Of a DNA stretch of 6,825 bases, positions 5,550 through 6,825 are shown piece after piece. Under the pieces are notes generated by a model, which was not told the DNA's origin, searched no databases, and saw only the letters and a program-made list of their open reading frames with translations. Origin of the DNA: RGIG1752 sp045650425 (GTDB lineage Bacteria > Bacillota_I > Bacilli_A > RF39 > UBA660); assembly GCA_045650425.1 (NCBI GenBank), contig JAZRRD010000029.1, positions 1-6,825 of the forward strand, read 5' to 3'. A program made the translations under genes and the position numbers. Positions within the stretch are counted from its first letter, which is position 1, and each line of letters begins with the position of its first letter.

Positions 5550-6825
5550 ATAGATATTAGTCTGTATAGTGAAGTATTAAAACAAGCAAGTATTGTAGAT
5601 GTATTGAACTATTATGGATTAAAATTAAATCATAATAAATGTTTATGTCCTTTTCATAATGATAATAATCCTAGTATGGTTGTTAATCATAAAAAGAATA
5701 TAGCAACTTGTTTTGCTTGTGGTACAAGTGGAAATGCTATTTCATTTGTACAAAAATATGAAAAGATTATTAATAATAATGATATTTCAGTAAATGAAGC
5801 AATAACTAAAGTTGTATCAGAGATTTGTCATTTAGATATAAATGTATCTCATCTTAAAAAAAATAAATATAATAATAAGTATTCTGTATCATCAAGAAGG
5901 TATACTGAGGAAGAACAGAAACTTTTGCAATTAAATGAGAAATTAAATAAATTATTTAGTTATAATTTAAGTGTATCTAAAGAACCTAAGGATTATTTAT
6001 ATAAAAGAAAATTAAATGATAAGGATATGAAGGATATTAGTATGGGATTTGCTCCTAAAGGACAATTATTAAAAATCTCAGAGAATAATGAAAATTATCC
6101 ACGTTCTGCATTAATTGAATTAGGATATTTAAGATTGAATGATTATGGTGATTTATATGAAACTTTTTCCGATAGAATTATGATTCCTATTCATGACGAA
6201 AAAGGAAATATAGTCACTTTTTGTGGTCGTACTATTAAAGATGAAACTCCAAAATATTTGCATACTCCTGAAACAAAATTATTTCAAAAAAAAGAATTGT
6301 TATATAATTTTTCTAGTGCTAAACCATTAGCATATAATAATGAATTAATTTTAGTAGAAGGTTATATGGATGTGGTAGGAGCAAAAAAAGTAGGATTTGA
6401 AAATGTAGCAGCACTTATGGGAACGGCACTTACTCCTGAGCATATAAAATTAATTAAGAATAATCGTTCAACAATTACATTAGCATTAGACAATGATTTT
6501 GATAAACCAGAAAATATTGGTAGAACAAAAATGCTTCAACACATTCCTGTATTATTAAATGAAGGATTTAAAGTTGATGTAATAGATTTTTCTAAAATTG
6601 GAGATTATGAGGACTTTGGAGTCTTGGGTGAAAATGAAATACCATACATGGAAGTTCAGAAAGCAAAGACTTCTGGATTTTCTTATTTATTAGATTATAA
6701 ATATTTTAATGGGTTAGAATTAAATGTTGAAAACATTTCACTTGTGTACAAACAATTAAAAGAAGATAAAATTATTAATAATACGTATGATGAATCTCTT
6801 TTTAAAGAATATTTATTAGATAGAA
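5550..6825 (+). CDS. dnaG-like: DnaG-type DNA primase, 3' end missing, non-canonical start
   Basis: DnaG primases make RNA primers at replication forks. Counting from ATA 5550: a helix of D-I-S-L-Y-S-E-V-L type; a CHC2 zinc finger with C33, H36, C54 and C57 (C-x2-H-x17-C-x2-C, the usual DnaG spacing) followed by G-x-x-G-N-A-I-S-F; a linker rich in Asn/Lys; the basic RNA-polymerase motif D-R-I-M-I-P-I with G-R-T-I and P-K-Y-L-H-T-P-E-T; and the TOPRIM core with E270-G-Y-M-D and D314-N-D316. These acidic residues match the metal-binding Glu and Asp pair of DnaG. Codon 425 is at the window edge, so the C-terminal helicase-binding part is not seen. No ATG, GTG or TTG lies at the N-terminus; the likely start is ATA 5550 or ATT 5556. 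The small unknown neighbours suggest a plasmid, ICE or phage primase, not the housekeeping gene, which usually neighbours rpoD. Confidence 0.92.
   Translation, partial: MDISLYSEVLKQASIVDVLNYYGLKLNHNKCLCPFHNDNNPSMVVNHKKNIATCFACGTSGNAISFVQKYEKIINNNDISVNEAITKVVSEICHLDINVSHLKKNKYNNKYSVSSRRYTEEEQKLLQLNEKLNKLFSYNLSVSKEPKDYLYKRKLNDKDMKDISMGFAPKGQLLKISENNENYPRSALIELGYLRLNDYGDLYETFSDRIMIPIHDEKGNIVTFCGRTIKDETPKYLHTPETKLFQKKELLYNFSSAKPLAYNNELILVEGYMDVVGAKKVGFENVAALMGTALTPEHIKLIKNNRSTITLALDNDFDKPENIGRTKMLQHIPVLLNEGFKVDVIDFSKIGDYEDFGVLGENEIPYMEVQKAKTSGFSYLLDYKYFNGLELNVENISLVYKQLKEDKIINNTYDESLFKEYLLDR

Overview
The window is strongly AT-rich (roughly 30% GC by eye). Every gene reads on the + strand, is closely packed and has an AG-rich ribosome binding site. 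This suggests a low-GC Gram-positive bacterium (Bacillota or a relative) or one of its mobile elements. Trp is written TGG, and TGA appears to be a true stop (it ends the small ORF at 4092-4223), so a Mycoplasma-type code is not indicated. The species cannot be fixed from this window.

Layout: (1) 1-3300 is the 3' part of a large surface protein that enters from the left edge. It has the end of a signal peptide with a lipoprotein-like cleavage site, a charged linker, thirteen InlB-B/Flg_new (Listeria-Bacteroides) repeats and a separate C-terminal domain of about 103 residues. (2) 3314-3721 and 3739-4080 are two small tandem paralogues of unknown function. (3) 4092-4223 is a 43-residue single-pass membrane peptide whose end overlaps (4) 4207-4629, a 140-residue unknown protein. 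(5) A 50-bp gap at 4630-4679 holds a perfect 8-bp inverted repeat. (6) 4680-5546 is a 288-residue unknown protein. (7) About 5550 to the right edge is a DnaG-type primase, with a CHC2 zinc finger and TOPRIM core, cut off by the window end.

The gaps are 13, 17, 11, -17, 50 and about 3 nt, so the whole window looks like one operon or two (the only sizeable break is 4630-4679). A surface lipoprotein, several unknown small proteins and a non-chromosomal-looking primase in one transcription unit fit a conjugative plasmid, an integrative element or a prophage better than a core locus. That is inference: no relaxase, integrase, T4SS or capsid gene is visible here.

The main points of interest are as follows. 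The surface-protein repeats form a higher-order five-module unit (A-B-C-D-C) that occurs twice with exactly the same length (1071 bp). The primase has no ATG/GTG/TTG start in the expected place and is in frame with the upstream gene across a single TAG. The C-terminal domain of the surface protein looks SPOR-like. Two small paralogues and an overlapping membrane micro-ORF need corrected start sites.
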